DNA of 64,000 bases, from the NCBI RefSeq assembly GCF_900101885.1, contig NZ_FNAN01000001.1:62001-126000 (forward strand). The letters are read 5' to 3'. Shown here piece by piece: positions 1-8,606 of this stretch. The translations under genes and the position numbers were made by a program. How positions within the stretch are numbered: position 1 is the stretch's first letter; each line of letters begins with the position of its first letter. The notes beneath the pieces were generated by a model. That model was not told the origin of the DNA. It did not search any database and was given only the letters and a program-made list of their open reading frames with translations. This stretch comes from Dyadobacter soli (GTDB lineage Bacteria; Bacteroidota; Bacteroidia; Cytophagales; Spirosomataceae).

Positions 1-1
1 G

Positions 2-220
2 ATTATCCTGGCAAATCTGGAAAGTTTGAACGGCATGTTGATCAATAGCGGAATGCTGGACACACAAGAGCGGTTGAAATTTCTGCGGAAGGCAGCCGTG
101 ACACAATTGAAGTCGCTGAAAGCCAGCAGAGATTTAAGTCATCAGCTTATCGAAAGTCCGCATACAAGCCCAAAGCTCCCTTCAATATCAATAAAAAAGT
201 CAAATTCAACAGACTTATAG
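2..220 (+). CDS. C-terminal fragment of an unrecognised protein
   Basis: The frame is open from the left edge to a TAG stop at 218-220, so this is the last 72 or so residues of a gene that begins outside the window. The visible part is hydrophilic, rich in Lys, Ser and Leu, and begins with a helical stretch (residues like LNGMLINSGMLDTQERLKFL) followed by a Ser/Pro-rich tail. I recognise no family. An internal ATG at 35 could make a separate small protein, but the open frame upstream makes truncation by the window edge more likely. Confidence 0.4.
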   Translation: MILANLESLNGMLINSGMLDTQERLKFLRKAAVTQLKSLKASRDLSHQLIESPHTSPKLPSISIKKSNSTDL

Positions 221-295
221 GGAAAACGCCGCTTGCTTGGGTTAATCCAGGCAGGTGGCGCACTGTCGTGGGCGATTGTAGCCAGGAAGCTAATT

Positions 296-1273
296 TCAAA
301 GTGACCGCCTCACATTCAGCTGCCAGGGGTTCTCGATGGTGGAAATGGCTTTGGTGTCGATCAGGTCGGCCATGGTTTTGCCCATAAGTCTGAAATCGGT
401 GGAGAGGGTGGTAATGCCGCCGGCGAGGACTTCTTTTAAGGGGGTGTCGTTGTAGGAAATGATGCCGAAATCGGCTCCGGGTGTGATGTTTAACGCTTCG
501 GCTTGCTTGATGAGTTCGGCGAGATCTTCGTCTTTTACGACAATAAACAGGTCGCCGGGGCGAATGGTGTGGCCGGGGATTTCGGGGATATAGGCGTGCT
601 CGAAGCCATGTTCCTCGCAGAACCGTTTGAGCCCGTCGTACCTTTCCTCGGGCTCTTTTTCTTCCTTTTGAACCATAAAAATCCGCTGGTATTTGCGGAT
701 CAGGTGCAGCCCGGAGACGAGCGCTTCATAGGTATTTTTGTCAAAATCCTGAAATACGGCCGAGTACTGGCCTTTCAATTCAAAATCGAAATGGTCGAGG
801 AGGAAAACCCTGCCCATGAGCGATTCCAGCAACGGACCGATGCCCCGGAACTTGCCCGACATGATCACGTAGTCGGTGTACTTGCCGCGGGCGTCGGCGA
901 CGAGCGTTTCGAAAACCTTCCGGTTATAGTTATGGAAGTAAAGATCGACCGTGGCCTCGCTGCCGACGGACTCGATGAATGATTTGAATAAAACCTCCTT
1001 AAATCCATTCAATTCGTTGAAAAGCAGGAAGATGTTGTGGGTTGCGCCGATTTTGGTACTGCTTACAAAATAACCGACCCCGTGGTTGGAGGTGATAATG
1101 CCTTTGGAAATCAGCTCGCGCAAGCCGGCAAAAACGGTGTCGCGCGAGAGGCTGTATTCGCTTCGGAATGCATTGATGGACGGAATGCGGTCGCCGTTGC
1201 CATATTCTCCCGACTGGATGCGGTCGGTCACGTGGTTCACCACCAGTTTGTATTTCGATCTGTTTTCTTTCAC
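296..1273 (-). CDS. GntR-type regulator with LacI-like sugar-binding domain (AraR-like)
   Basis: This is a predicted sugar-responsive transcription factor. An N-terminal winged helix-turn-helix of GntR type comes first (IPSINAFRSEYSLSRDTVF, then a GxGYFV wing), followed by a periplasmic-binding-protein-like ligand domain of about 250 residues (LLFNELNGFKE, then DFGIISYNDTPLKEVL), the AraR arrangement. The frame stays open to an ATG at 1360, but a strong promoter for this gene lies inside that extension at 1292-1322. The GTG at 1271-1273, giving VKENRSKYKLV, is therefore the likely start and leaves a leader of roughly 15 bases. It is divergent from an arabinofuranosidase gene with a candidate operator between them, so it probably represses both itself and that gene until an L-arabinose-type sugar binds. 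Effector identity is inferred from the neighbour. Confidence 0.85.
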   Translation of the reverse strand: MKENRSKYKLVVNHVTDRIQSGEYGNGDRIPSINAFRSEYSLSRDTVFAGLRELISKGIITSNHGVGYFVSSTKIGATHNIFLLFNELNGFKEVLFKSFIESVGSEATVDLYFHNYNRKVFETLVADARGKYTDYVIMSGKFRGIGPLLESLMGRVFLLDHFDFELKGQYSAVFQDFDKNTYEALVSGLHLIRKYQRIFMVQKEEKEPEERYDGLKRFCEEHGFEHAYIPEIPGHTIRPGDLFIVVKDEDLAELIKQAEALNITPGADFGIISYNDTPLKEVLAGGITTLSTDFRLMGKTMADLIDTKAISTIENPWQLNVRRSL

Positions 1274-1291
1274 AATAATGCAGTATGGCGG

Positions 1292-1322
1292 CAAAGGTAC
1301 GCGGTTAGCCGGTTGTTGCAAA
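1292..1322 (-). promoter_or_regulatory. Bacteroidota-type promoter of the GntR regulator
   Basis: Read on the minus strand, TTTG (1319-1322) is followed after 19 bases by TACCTTTG (1292-1299). This matches the Bacteroidota -33/-7 consensus TTTG-N19-21-TAnnTTTG. It decides the start of the regulator, because transcription would begin near 1287, downstream of the upstream ATG at 1360. Confidence 0.75.
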
Positions 1323-1334
1323 ATAATAAAGTCA

Positions 1335-1352
1335 TACCAGTTCGTACCAGTT
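1335..1352. promoter_or_regulatory. candidate GntR-regulator operator (two TACCAGTT repeats)
   Basis: TACCAGTT occurs at 1335-1342 and again at 1345-1352, exactly one helical turn apart. The pair overlaps the -33 region of the arabinofuranosidase promoter and lies just upstream of the regulator's own promoter. The position suits a repressor that blocks both genes. The protein partner is inferred from adjacency. Confidence 0.55.
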
Positions 1353-1371
1353 GAAAACATTTATATATTTG
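1341..1371 (+). promoter_or_regulatory. promoter of the GH127-type gene
   Basis: TATATTTG at 1364-1371 matches the -7 consensus TAnnTTTG. TTCG at 1341-1344, 19 bases upstream, is a one-mismatch -33 box. The start codon is 19 bases after the -7 box. Confidence 0.6.
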
Positions 1372-1390
1372 GCCGAAATTAAAACCGAAC

Positions 1391-3469
1391 ATGAAAAAAC
1401 ATTGTCTATCGATCGGCCTGGGTGTTTCGCTGGTACTTGCGGCGGGTCAGGTTTATTCTCAGCATGCGGCAAACGCTACAACGCAACTCACGCAGGTGCG
1501 TGGGGCAACGGTTAACGACTCGTTCTGGTCGCCGAAAATGGAGCTCTGGCGCACGACTACCGCTACCGATGTGCTCGATAAATTTGAAGGAAAGCACCTG
1601 AAACCGGAGGAAAGGGCCAAAAACAACGTCTTTGAAAACTTTGATAATGTAGCTGACGGCAAAAAAGGCGGCCACGCCGGGCTACCATGGTTCGACGGAC
1701 TGATTTACGAAACCATCCGAGGTATAGGGGACCTGCACCCCGACGCCGCATTGCAGGCGCGCATCGACGGCTACATTGACCGCATTTACGCCGCCCAGCA
1801 AGCCGATCCAAACGGTTATATCAACACCTACACCGACCTCATGGAGCCCGCGCACCGCTGGGGCGACAATGGCGGTTTCCTGCGCTGGCAGCACGACGTG
1901 TACAATGCGGGCATGCTCGTGGAGGCTGGCGTGCATTACTACCAGGCCACGGGCAAGACCAAATTGCTCGAAGTGGCCGTCCGCGTTGCCAACCATATGA
2001 CCGCATTCATGGGCCCGGCGCCGAAGCGTAACATCGTGCCCGCGCATTCGGGCCCGGAGGAGGCCGTTACCAAGTTGTACTGGTTATTCAAAAATAATCC
2101 CCACCTGAAATCGAAGCTAAATGTGCCTGTGAATGAGCAGGCTTACCTGGCCTTGGTGCGGTTCTGGATCGAGAATCGCGGGCATAATGCGGGTTATCCG
2201 CTGTGGCTCACGTGGGGTAACGAAAAATCGGAGAAATGGATCAAGGATCAGAAATTCAAGGAAATAGCTGCTGATGCACGCCCGGCCTGGGGCGATTATG
2301 CCCAGGATTCGATCCCTGTTTTTCAGCAGAAAACCATTGAAGGCCACGCCGTGAGGGCAACATTGCTCGCGACCGGCATTACCGCCATGGCCCTGGAAAG
2401 CCAAATGCCCGAATACATGCAGACCGCCAACCGCCTCTGGGACAATATGGCCGGCAAGCGTATGTTCGTGACCGGCGGCGTGGGCGCCATCGCGCACGAC
2501 GAGAAATTCGGGGCGGATTACTTTCTGCCCAGCAATGCCTACCTGGAAACCTGTGCAGCCGTGGGTGCCGGTTTTTTCAGCCAGCGGATGAACGAGCTCA
2601 CGGGCGATGCCAAATATATGGACGAGTTCGAGCGCGTTTTGTACAACAATGTCCTGACCGGCGTGTCGCTGTCAGGTACGCAATATACCTACCAGAACCC
2701 GCTCAATGCGCACGATCATACGCGCTGGGAATGGCATTCGTGCCCGTGCTGCCCGCCAATGTTCCTGAAAATGGTATCGGCACTGCCGGATTACATTTAC
2801 GCTTCGTCGGCCGATCGGTTGTACGTCAACATGTTTATCGGAAGCAATGCGGAAATCGGTTTGAAGGGTAATAAGGTGGCTGTTTCGCAGGAAACAGGTT
2901 ATCCGTGGAATGGGCGGGTTGTTTTGAATATTAATCCTGACAAAAGCGGTGCATTCAGCGTGAACGTGCGGGTACCCGGCTGGGCGCGGGGGATCGAGAA
3001 TCCTTATGGCTTGTACGCTTCCGATTTGAAACAACCTTTTACACTTAAAATAAATGGTAAATCACAGAAAGTGGCTCTGGAAAATGGCTATGCAGTGATC
3101 CGCCGTGAATGGAAAAAGGGTGATCGCATCGAGCTGGAACTGCCCGTGAAACCGCGCGTTATCACGGCAAACGCACAAGTGAAAGACCTGAAAGGCCAGG
3201 TAGCGATTGCGGCCGGGCCGGTGATTTATTGTTTGGAAACGGCGGATAATGCCGATCTGGATGCATTGCAGGTAGATGCGAAGTCGCCGCTGGCATTGCA
3301 ATACCGGAAGGATTTGCTCAATGGCGTGAATGTCATTACCGGTAAATCAAAGAATGGTGCCGGCAAAGCAGCGAGCTTTACCGCTATACCTTATTACGCC
3401 ATGGGTAACCGCGGCGTAAAAGGTAATAAGGTATGGCTGCCGACCGCAGGGACGCCTGCCGCAAATTAA
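1391..3469 (+). CDS. secreted GH127/GH146-type beta-L-arabinofuranosidase (former DUF1680)
   Basis: The predicted product removes beta-L-arabinofuranose from plant glycans in the periplasm or outside the cell. A signal peptide ends around residue 23 (LVLAAGQVYSQ). The family's cysteine/zinc site is complete: E386 and C388 in the motif LETCAAVG, and C453-C454 in CPCCPP. These correspond to Glu338, Cys340, Cys417 and Cys418 of the characterised Bifidobacterium enzyme HypBA1, in which the first of the paired cysteines is the nucleophile. The length of 692 residues is normal. The (alpha/alpha)6-barrel region (MEPAHRWGDNGG, YNAGMLVEAGVHYY) is intact. It is divergent from an AraR-like regulator with a candidate operator over its -33 box. 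The choice between GH127 and GH146 cannot be made by eye. Confidence 0.88.
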   Translation: MKKHCLSIGLGVSLVLAAGQVYSQHAANATTQLTQVRGATVNDSFWSPKMELWRTTTATDVLDKFEGKHLKPEERAKNNVFENFDNVADGKKGGHAGLPWFDGLIYETIRGIGDLHPDAALQARIDGYIDRIYAAQQADPNGYINTYTDLMEPAHRWGDNGGFLRWQHDVYNAGMLVEAGVHYYQATGKTKLLEVAVRVANHMTAFMGPAPKRNIVPAHSGPEEAVTKLYWLFKNNPHLKSKLNVPVNEQAYLALVRFWIENRGHNAGYPLWLTWGNEKSEKWIKDQKFKEIAADARPAWGDYAQDSIPVFQQKTIEGHAVRATLLATGITAMALESQMPEYMQTANRLWDNMAGKRMFVTGGVGAIAHDEKFGADYFLPSNAYLETCAAVGAGFFSQRMNELTGDAKYMDEFERVLYNNVLTGVSLSGTQYTYQNPLNAHDHTRWEWHSCPCCPPMFLKMVSALPDYIYASSADRLYVNMFIGSNAEIGLKGNKVAVSQETGYPWNGRVVLNINPDKSGAFSVNVRVPGWARGIENPYGLYASDLKQPFTLKINGKSQKVALENGYAVIRREWKKGDRIELELPVKPRVITANAQVKDLKGQVAIAAGPVIYCLETADNADLDALQVDAKSPLALQYRKDLLNGVNVITGKSKNGAGKAASFTAIPYYAMGNRGVKGNKVWLPTAGTPAAN

Positions 3470-4729
3470 TCACGAAAACCGGGCGCGGGCGTCGTAGGCT
3501 AATCCAAGCCCGACGCTCGATAGCTTGTTTTCTTCCGACCATTCGGCGGCGGGGAACAGTTCGCGGAAACGTTCCTGGATGAGCGGGATTTCCGTCGAGC
3601 CGCCGGTCATGATCACGAGGCCGATCGCTTCGGGTGCTATGCCCGCAGCTTGAAGGCATTGTTTGGCGGCTTCGATAATGCGCTGGGTTTTGGTGCCGAT
3701 CGCCTCGTTGAACACTTCACGTTCGACATTGATCTGTAAATTTTCGTCGATGAATGGGAGGGAGGCCACATAGGCGTCATTTTGCGTGAGGCCGATCTTG
3801 ATGTTCTCAGTTTCGGCAAGCACCGCGTGGCCGCTTTCCTGTTCGAGTACGCTGATCAGCCGACCGTATTTTTCAGGCGAATGCGTTTCGCGCAGGAGCT
3901 GCTTGGCCTGGAATATCGTGCGGTTGGTGTACAAAAAGTTCACCTTGCTCCATTCGGAAAGATCGAAATAATGGTAGGAGGGCACTTCGAGGTTTTTGGC
4001 GCCGTAAGTGGTGCGGAAGCCCAACTCGGGCATCATACGCGCGAGGCTGAGGTCTTTGTCGAAGTCGTTGCCGCCGAGGCGTACGCCTGTATTCGCGAGG
4101 ATGTCGTCGCTGCGGTCGTGCTTGCGGGCGTTGTCTTTGGAAAGGCGGATAATCGTAAAATCGGAAGTTCCGCCGCCCAGGTCGACCACCATGGCCAGTT
4201 TTTCTCCTGTAACCCGTGCCTCGTGCGCAAATGCCGCCGCGATTGGCTCGAACTGGAAGCCCACGTGTTCGAAACCAAGGCTGATGGCGATCGCCTTCAA
4301 CTCGCTTTCCGCACGTTCGTCGGCGGCGGGGTCATTATCGATGAAATGCACCGGCCGGCCCATTACCACGTGTTTCAGTTCGGCACCGGTGTCGGCTTCT
4401 GCTTTCCGCTTCATCTGGTCGAGGAATGCAGCCACTATTTGGTCGAATTTCATCAGTTCGCCATTTACCATCGTGCCCTGGCGCATGGCTGGCGTGCCCA
4501 GCACGCGTTTCAAACTCCGCATTAACCTGCCCGGATTCCGGTTCAGGAACCGCTCCATTGCTACCCGTCCGAAGAATGCTTCGTTGTCCTTTCGCGCAAA
4601 AAACATGGCGCTGGGGATGGTTTTATGGTCGTTTTCTACCGGAATCAGGAAAACGTCGTCGTGGTTGGCAATGGCAAGGCTGGAATTGGAAGTGCCGAAA
4701 TCGATGCCGCAGAAAACAGGAGTAGTCAT
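3470..4729 (-). CDS. Hsp70-family ATPase without substrate-binding domain (YegD-like)
   Basis: The protein consists of the Hsp70/actin-type ATPase fold only. It has the phosphate-1 motif CGIDFGTSNSS at the N-terminus, the phosphate-2 motif VVDLGGGTSDF and the adenosine motif VIMTGGSTEIPLI. At about 419 residues it ends where DnaK's beta-sandwich peptide-binding domain would begin, as in E. coli YegD. The ATG at 4727-4729 is chosen because it starts directly before the phosphate-1 motif; the longer open frame to 4849 adds an unconserved leader. Its stop codon abuts the stop of the convergent arabinofuranosidase with no base between. Two inverted repeats lie upstream. A specialised chaperone role is likely, but clients are unknown. 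Confidence 0.85.
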   Translation of the reverse strand: MTTPVFCGIDFGTSNSSLAIANHDDVFLIPVENDHKTIPSAMFFARKDNEAFFGRVAMERFLNRNPGRLMRSLKRVLGTPAMRQGTMVNGELMKFDQIVAAFLDQMKRKAEADTGAELKHVVMGRPVHFIDNDPAADERAESELKAIAISLGFEHVGFQFEPIAAAFAHEARVTGEKLAMVVDLGGGTSDFTIIRLSKDNARKHDRSDDILANTGVRLGGNDFDKDLSLARMMPELGFRTTYGAKNLEVPSYHYFDLSEWSKVNFLYTNRTIFQAKQLLRETHSPEKYGRLISVLEQESGHAVLAETENIKIGLTQNDAYVASLPFIDENLQINVEREVFNEAIGTKTQRIIEAAKQCLQAAGIAPEAIGLVIMTGGSTEIPLIQERFRELFPAAEWSEENKLSSVGLGLAYDARARFS

Positions 4730-5182
4730 TGTTTTTGGAAAATTGGGCGCGCAATTTCTCACTATTTGACCGCCAATGCAAATGCAGAACGAAAGCAGTA
4801 CCGCGTATTCAAGCTTTGAAAGGCTTTCTTTTTGATAAAATCCTTTCAATTTGATAATGAAAATATTTTTACAAATGCTTCATTATCAGTTTAAAATATA
4901 GAGAAATGCTCCCTGGCGCGGCGTTAGTAGCCAGTCCTTTATTTAAAACCTGTAAAAAATGAAAGTGATGGTTTTTCATAGTTTATTTCAATACGGGCCG
5001 ATGGACGATACCGACGATGATGAAGAGGATTGCGAGGGCGAGCATTAGCAAGTCTTTCGGCCGGGCGAAGTTGTGATGTATGTCACGTAACGGACTGATG
5101 GAAACCGGGTTCCTTTGTAATGTCAAATCGCAGTAATGGATTGACAACGAATACATTGGTAACCCTTTTAAAGACAGAAATC
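4730..5182. other. intergenic stretch with two nested inverted repeats
   Basis: No convincing gene is present here. Two perfect inverted repeats lie upstream of the hsp70-like gene: TTGAAAGG/CCTTTCAA (4816-4823 and 4842-4849) and TGATAATGA/TCATTATCA (4852-4860 and 4880-4888). They are AT-rich, close to the chaperone start, and could be operators; they do not match the CIRCE element. A weak minus-strand frame ending at 4983 could encode a very small membrane peptide, but it has no ATG before its membrane segment. Confidence 0.4.
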
Positions 5183-5404
5183 ATGCCATACGTAAAAATT
5201 GAGGTAACCCGTGAAGGCGTTACCCGCGAACAAAAACAGGCGCTTATCGCCGGGGTGACCGGGCTGATCACCGAAGTACTCGATAAAGATCCCCACCTGA
5301 CCCACGTAGTGATCCAGGAAGTGGAACTCGACGACTGGGGTTACGCCGGGGAACAAGTGTCGGTACTCCGCGAAAAGGGCATTACAGCAACAAGAAATCA
5401 GTAA
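5183..5404 (+). CDS. 4-oxalocrotonate tautomerase family protein
   Basis: This is a small (73-residue) member of the tautomerase superfamily. The start ATG at 5183 gives MPYVKIEV, so removal of Met exposes the N-terminal proline that is the catalytic base in this family. Earlier in-frame starts would bury that proline, which decides the start. The segment EVLDKDPHLTHVVIQEVELDDWGYAGE is typical of the 4-OT/PptA branch. It lies 18 bases before an SDR gene on the same strand, probably in one operon. The substrate is unknown. Confidence 0.85.
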   Translation: MPYVKIEVTREGVTREQKQALIAGVTGLITEVLDKDPHLTHVVIQEVELDDWGYAGEQVSVLREKGITATRNQ

Positions 5405-5422
5405 CAAACCTGACATACCATC

Positions 5423-6169
5423 ATGAAAAAGCAAACCATCATCGTAACCGGTGCTTCTACCGGCATTGGCAAAGCAGTAGCGAGCCTGTTCCTGGATCGC
5501 GGCCATAATGTGATCATCAACTCGGCCAACGAGGCCAATCTCGCGGCTACGTATAACGAGCTGGGTAACCACGACCGGCTGGTCATGGTTGCGGGCGATA
5601 TCAGCAAAAAAGCTACCGGACAGTCACTGGTCGATACGGCTGTGAGCCAATTCGGCAGCGTGGATGTGCTGGTGAATAATGCGGGTGTATTCGAACCGCG
5701 TAGTTTCCTCGAAGTGGACGAAGCGCACCTCGACTATTTCCTCGATATTAATCTCAAAGGTACCTATTTCACCAGCCAGGCGGCCATCCGGCAAATGCTC
5801 CAACAAGGCGAGGGCTCGATCATCAACATCGGTACCGTGCTGGTGGACCACGCCATCGGCGGCTTCCCGGCTACTGCGCCCATTTCGAGCAAGGGAGGCA
5901 TTCACGCATTGACACGCCAGCTGGCTGCTGAATTCGGCAAGCACAATATCCGCGTCAATGCCATCGCGCCGGGCATTATCCGCAGCCCGCTGCAAGCGAA
6001 AACCGGCGTGAGCGATGCCGATAGCCTGGCCGGCCTGCACCTCGTGGACCGCATCGGGGAAACGGAAGACGTTGCGCAGCTCGCATTGTACCTCGCGGGC
6101 AGCAACTTCATCACCGGCGAGGTGATCAACCTCGATGGCGGCCACGTGGCCGGGCACCATATTGGTTAA
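5423..6169 (+). CDS. SDR-fold protein lacking the catalytic tyrosine
   Basis: A Rossmann-fold short-chain dehydrogenase/reductase of 248 residues. The cofactor motif TGASTGIG, the NNAG motif (85-88), the structural Asn110 and Lys157 are present. The canonical YxxxK tyrosine is not: the residue four before Lys157 is Pro153 (APISSKGG), and the usual catalytic Ser is Thr138 (INIGTVL). The fold should bind NAD(P), but ordinary SDR chemistry is doubtful. It may be a different catalyst or a binding or regulatory protein. It follows the tautomerase by 18 bases and is closed by a strong terminator, so the two form a bicistron. The fold call is firm and the function open. Confidence 0.85.
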   Translation: MKKQTIIVTGASTGIGKAVASLFLDRGHNVIINSANEANLAATYNELGNHDRLVMVAGDISKKATGQSLVDTAVSQFGSVDVLVNNAGVFEPRSFLEVDEAHLDYFLDINLKGTYFTSQAAIRQMLQQGEGSIINIGTVLVDHAIGGFPATAPISSKGGIHALTRQLAAEFGKHNIRVNAIAPGIIRSPLQAKTGVSDADSLAGLHLVDRIGETEDVAQLALYLAGSNFITGEVINLDGGHVAGHHIG

Positions 6170-6193
6170 CAAACCATGGATGTGAATGTAATT

Positions 6194-6232
6194 CAGGCGT
6201 GCTGGCTTAGCTCCGGCACGCCTGATTTTTTT
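6194..6232 (+). terminator. Rho-independent terminator after the tautomerase-SDR operon
   Basis: A perfect 9-bp stem CAGGCGTGC/GCACGCCTG (6194-6202 and 6216-6224) with a 13-base loop is followed directly by an A and seven T residues. It lies 25 bases after the SDR stop codon. Confidence 0.9.
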
Positions 6233-6284
6233 GGCATGGAATTTGCTGTGTTCCTTCCCAATTTGATTTATACCTTACCCACTC

Positions 6285-8168
6285 ATGCATTTGAACAGCA
6301 ACCTGATTTTCCACAACCTCGCCGACGGTGTTTTTTTGCTGGACGAAACAGGCCGAATCACCAATTGCAACGCCGCTGCCAGCGCTATTACCGGCTTTGA
6401 GGAATCTGAAATCGAAGGGAAACCATTTTATACGATCGGCGACGGCCAGGACGATCCTATTAAATACCGGTACGAACTGGACCAGGCACGGAAGAAAAAC
6501 AAATTTGTTGCAGAGGGTTGGAAGCTGAGGAAAGACCGCACCAGGTATTGGGCAGAAACTTCCTATTCCCCGGTTTACGATGAATCGGAACAGCTCGCAG
6601 GATTTTGTGTACTGGTACGTGATATTTCCGAACAGAAGGAAAGGCAATCGGACCTGCTGGAAAGCGAGGAGCGCTACCGGCTGATGGTCGAGGCGGTGCG
6701 CGATTATTCCATATTCATGCTCGATCCCGAAGGCAATGTGCTGACGTGGAACGACGGGGGAATGCTCATCCACGGCTATGCCGAAAGTGAGATACTTGGG
6801 AAACATTTTTCCATATTTTACCCGTCCGCCGACCAGCTCGACGAAAAGCCGAAAAAGAAGTTGCACGTCGCCCGCGACGAGGGCTCCTACCGGGAAGAGG
6901 GTTGGCGGGTCAAGAAGGATGGTTCGCTGTTTTGGGCCAGCGTGGTGCTGACGGCCCTCTTTAACGACCGTAATGCATTAATAGGTTATTCAAAGGTAAC
7001 GAGCGACCTTACCGGGCGCCTGAAAGACGAGGAAGTACTTCGCCAGAGTGAAGCCCGTTACCGTTCCCTGGTAGAACAGGTGGGCGATTACGGGATTTTT
7101 ATGCTCGATACGAAAGGCCGCATTATCAGCTGGAACGAGGGTGCGAGGCGCATCAAAGGTTATAGTGCGGAGGACGTGATCGGAAAATACTTCTCCATTT
7201 TTTACCCGGAAGAGGACATTATCAACGGCAAGCCCGCATGGGAGCTGAAAGTGGCGCGGGCGACCGGCAAGTACGAAGAAGAAGGATGGCGCTTGCGGAA
7301 GGACGGGAGCCGGTTTTGGGCCAATATCGTCATTACCGCTGTATACGATACGGAAGGAAGGCTGAGCGGATTTTCGAAAGTAACCCGAGACCTCACCGAA
7401 CGCAAGATGAGCGAGCAGGCATTGCAGGAGAGTTCGGACAAATACAGGCAGCTTGTGGCTGAGCTTTCGGTTACTAACAGTGAACTATCGTCTGTTAACC
7501 GCGAATTGGAGCAGTTTACGGCTATTGTTTCCCACGATTTGAAGGAGCCCGTTCGGACGGTACGGAGCTTTCTGCACCTGATGGACCAGCACGTCGGCCA
7601 GCAGAAGTTTGATCTCTTGAAGTCGAGCATCGGTAAAGGCGTCCTTGCCGCCCAGCGCATGCACGATCTCATCGATAACCTGCTGCATTACTCGCAGATC
7701 AGTAAAATTGGCTTGCAGCGTCAGAAGCTGAGGGTAGAGGAGGTGATCGGCGAGGCGATCCAGAACCTGAACGATGCGGTAGAGCAGTCGGGCGCACAGA
7801 TCCGCGTGGAAAGCGACGTCTCGTTCATTTATGGCGACCGTGTGCAGCTGGTGCAGCTTTTTCAGAACCTCCTCGCCAATGCGCTGAAATTTACCAACGG
7901 CAACTCGCCGGAAGTGACCGTGAAATCATGGATGGAGAATGGCAATGTGCGGTTCGTGGTCGAAGACAATGGCATCGGCATTTCACCTGATCACCTGGAA
8001 AAGATCTTTGAAATTTTCCGCAGGCTGCATTTTGCGCACCAGTACCCTGGCTACGGCGTGGGGCTGGCGGTTTGTAAAAAAGTGGTAGAGCGGCACCGCG
8101 GTACGATCTGGGCCGAGTCGGTGCAGGGAAAAGGCGCCAGTTTTCATATTTTGTTACCCAAGATTTAA
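6285..8168 (+). CDS. cytosolic triple-PAS sensor histidine kinase
   Basis: A 627-residue soluble kinase with no signal peptide or membrane segment. Three PAS/PAC units occupy about residues 1-120, 125-245 and 255-375; the second and third are close duplicates (FMLDPEGNVLTWN / FMLDTKGRIISWN, then FWANIVITA-type PAC strands). A short coiled coil leads to the HisKA domain with phospho-acceptor His417 in VSHDLKEPVR. The HATPase domain carries the N box (NLLANALKF), the G1 box (VEDNGIGI) and a GYGVGLAVCKK G2 region. It is followed after nine bases by a receiver-only protein, its likely partner. The repeated PAS units suggest sensing of redox, light or a small ligand; no cofactor can be assigned. 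The end of the protein resembles bacteriophytochrome-type kinases. Confidence 0.92.
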   Translation: MHLNSNLIFHNLADGVFLLDETGRITNCNAAASAITGFEESEIEGKPFYTIGDGQDDPIKYRYELDQARKKNKFVAEGWKLRKDRTRYWAETSYSPVYDESEQLAGFCVLVRDISEQKERQSDLLESEERYRLMVEAVRDYSIFMLDPEGNVLTWNDGGMLIHGYAESEILGKHFSIFYPSADQLDEKPKKKLHVARDEGSYREEGWRVKKDGSLFWASVVLTALFNDRNALIGYSKVTSDLTGRLKDEEVLRQSEARYRSLVEQVGDYGIFMLDTKGRIISWNEGARRIKGYSAEDVIGKYFSIFYPEEDIINGKPAWELKVARATGKYEEEGWRLRKDGSRFWANIVITAVYDTEGRLSGFSKVTRDLTERKMSEQALQESSDKYRQLVAELSVTNSELSSVNRELEQFTAIVSHDLKEPVRTVRSFLHLMDQHVGQQKFDLLKSSIGKGVLAAQRMHDLIDNLLHYSQISKIGLQRQKLRVEEVIGEAIQNLNDAVEQSGAQIRVESDVSFIYGDRVQLVQLFQNLLANALKFTNGNSPEVTVKSWMENGNVRFVVEDNGIGISPDHLEKIFEIFRRLHFAHQYPGYGVGLAVCKKVVERHRGTIWAESVQGKGASFHILLPKI

Positions 8169-8177
8169 CCCCCGAAC

Positions 8178-8579
8178 ATGAGAACATTCAGACTTGCCAT
8201 TGTAGAAAATGATGAAGACGAACGCTTTTTTATGTCGGAGGCGTTCAAGGCTTCCGGAGAATTCGAAATCCTGGGAGAGTTCGGTAATGGCGATCAACTG
8301 ACCGATTGGCTGCACGGTTCGCCGAAGCAGCTGCCGGAACTCGTCTTGTCGGACCTGAATATGCCGGGAAAGAATGGTTACGACATTATCGACGAGCTCA
8401 AAATTACACATCCTGGCATTGCCGTGTTCGCGACGTCCACCTCTTCCGTCCTGACCACGCGCGAGAAGTGTATCCGCGCGGGCGCAAAGGATTTCATCGC
8501 CAAGCCCGACATTTTCATTGCCTACGATTCCTTTGTTACCGAGTTTTACCAGCTTGCCTGCCGGTACCTGGGCGGCTGA
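8178..8579 (+). CDS. single-domain response regulator (receiver)
   Basis: A stand-alone receiver of 133 residues with no output domain. Asp59 in LVLSDLNMPGKNG is the phosphorylation site, with acidic residues NDEDE near the N-terminus and Lys in FIAKPD. It starts nine bases after the PAS kinase and is probably its phosphoryl acceptor, acting through protein contacts or as a relay. Receivers of this rcp1-like type commonly pair with kinases of the upstream architecture. Confidence 0.9.
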   Translation: MRTFRLAIVENDEDERFFMSEAFKASGEFEILGEFGNGDQLTDWLHGSPKQLPELVLSDLNMPGKNGYDIIDELKITHPGIAVFATSTSSVLTTREKCIRAGAKDFIAKPDIFIAYDSFVTEFYQLACRYLGG

Positions 8580-8606
8580 CTTCATCCACTTACGAAACCC
8601 ATTGAT

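Noticed and set aside
1274..1360. N-terminal extension of the GntR-type regulator
   Set aside because: The extension contains the regulator's own consensus promoter and is not needed for the helix-turn-helix domain.
4983..5126. Small minus-strand membrane peptide gene
   Set aside because: The frame has a hydrophobic segment (LLMLALAILFIIVGIVH) but only a TTG start upstream of it, no promoter or terminator, and no recognised family.
6176..6400. Plus-strand small open frame before the PAS kinase
   Set aside because: It spans a clear Rho-independent terminator and overlaps the kinase start in another frame.
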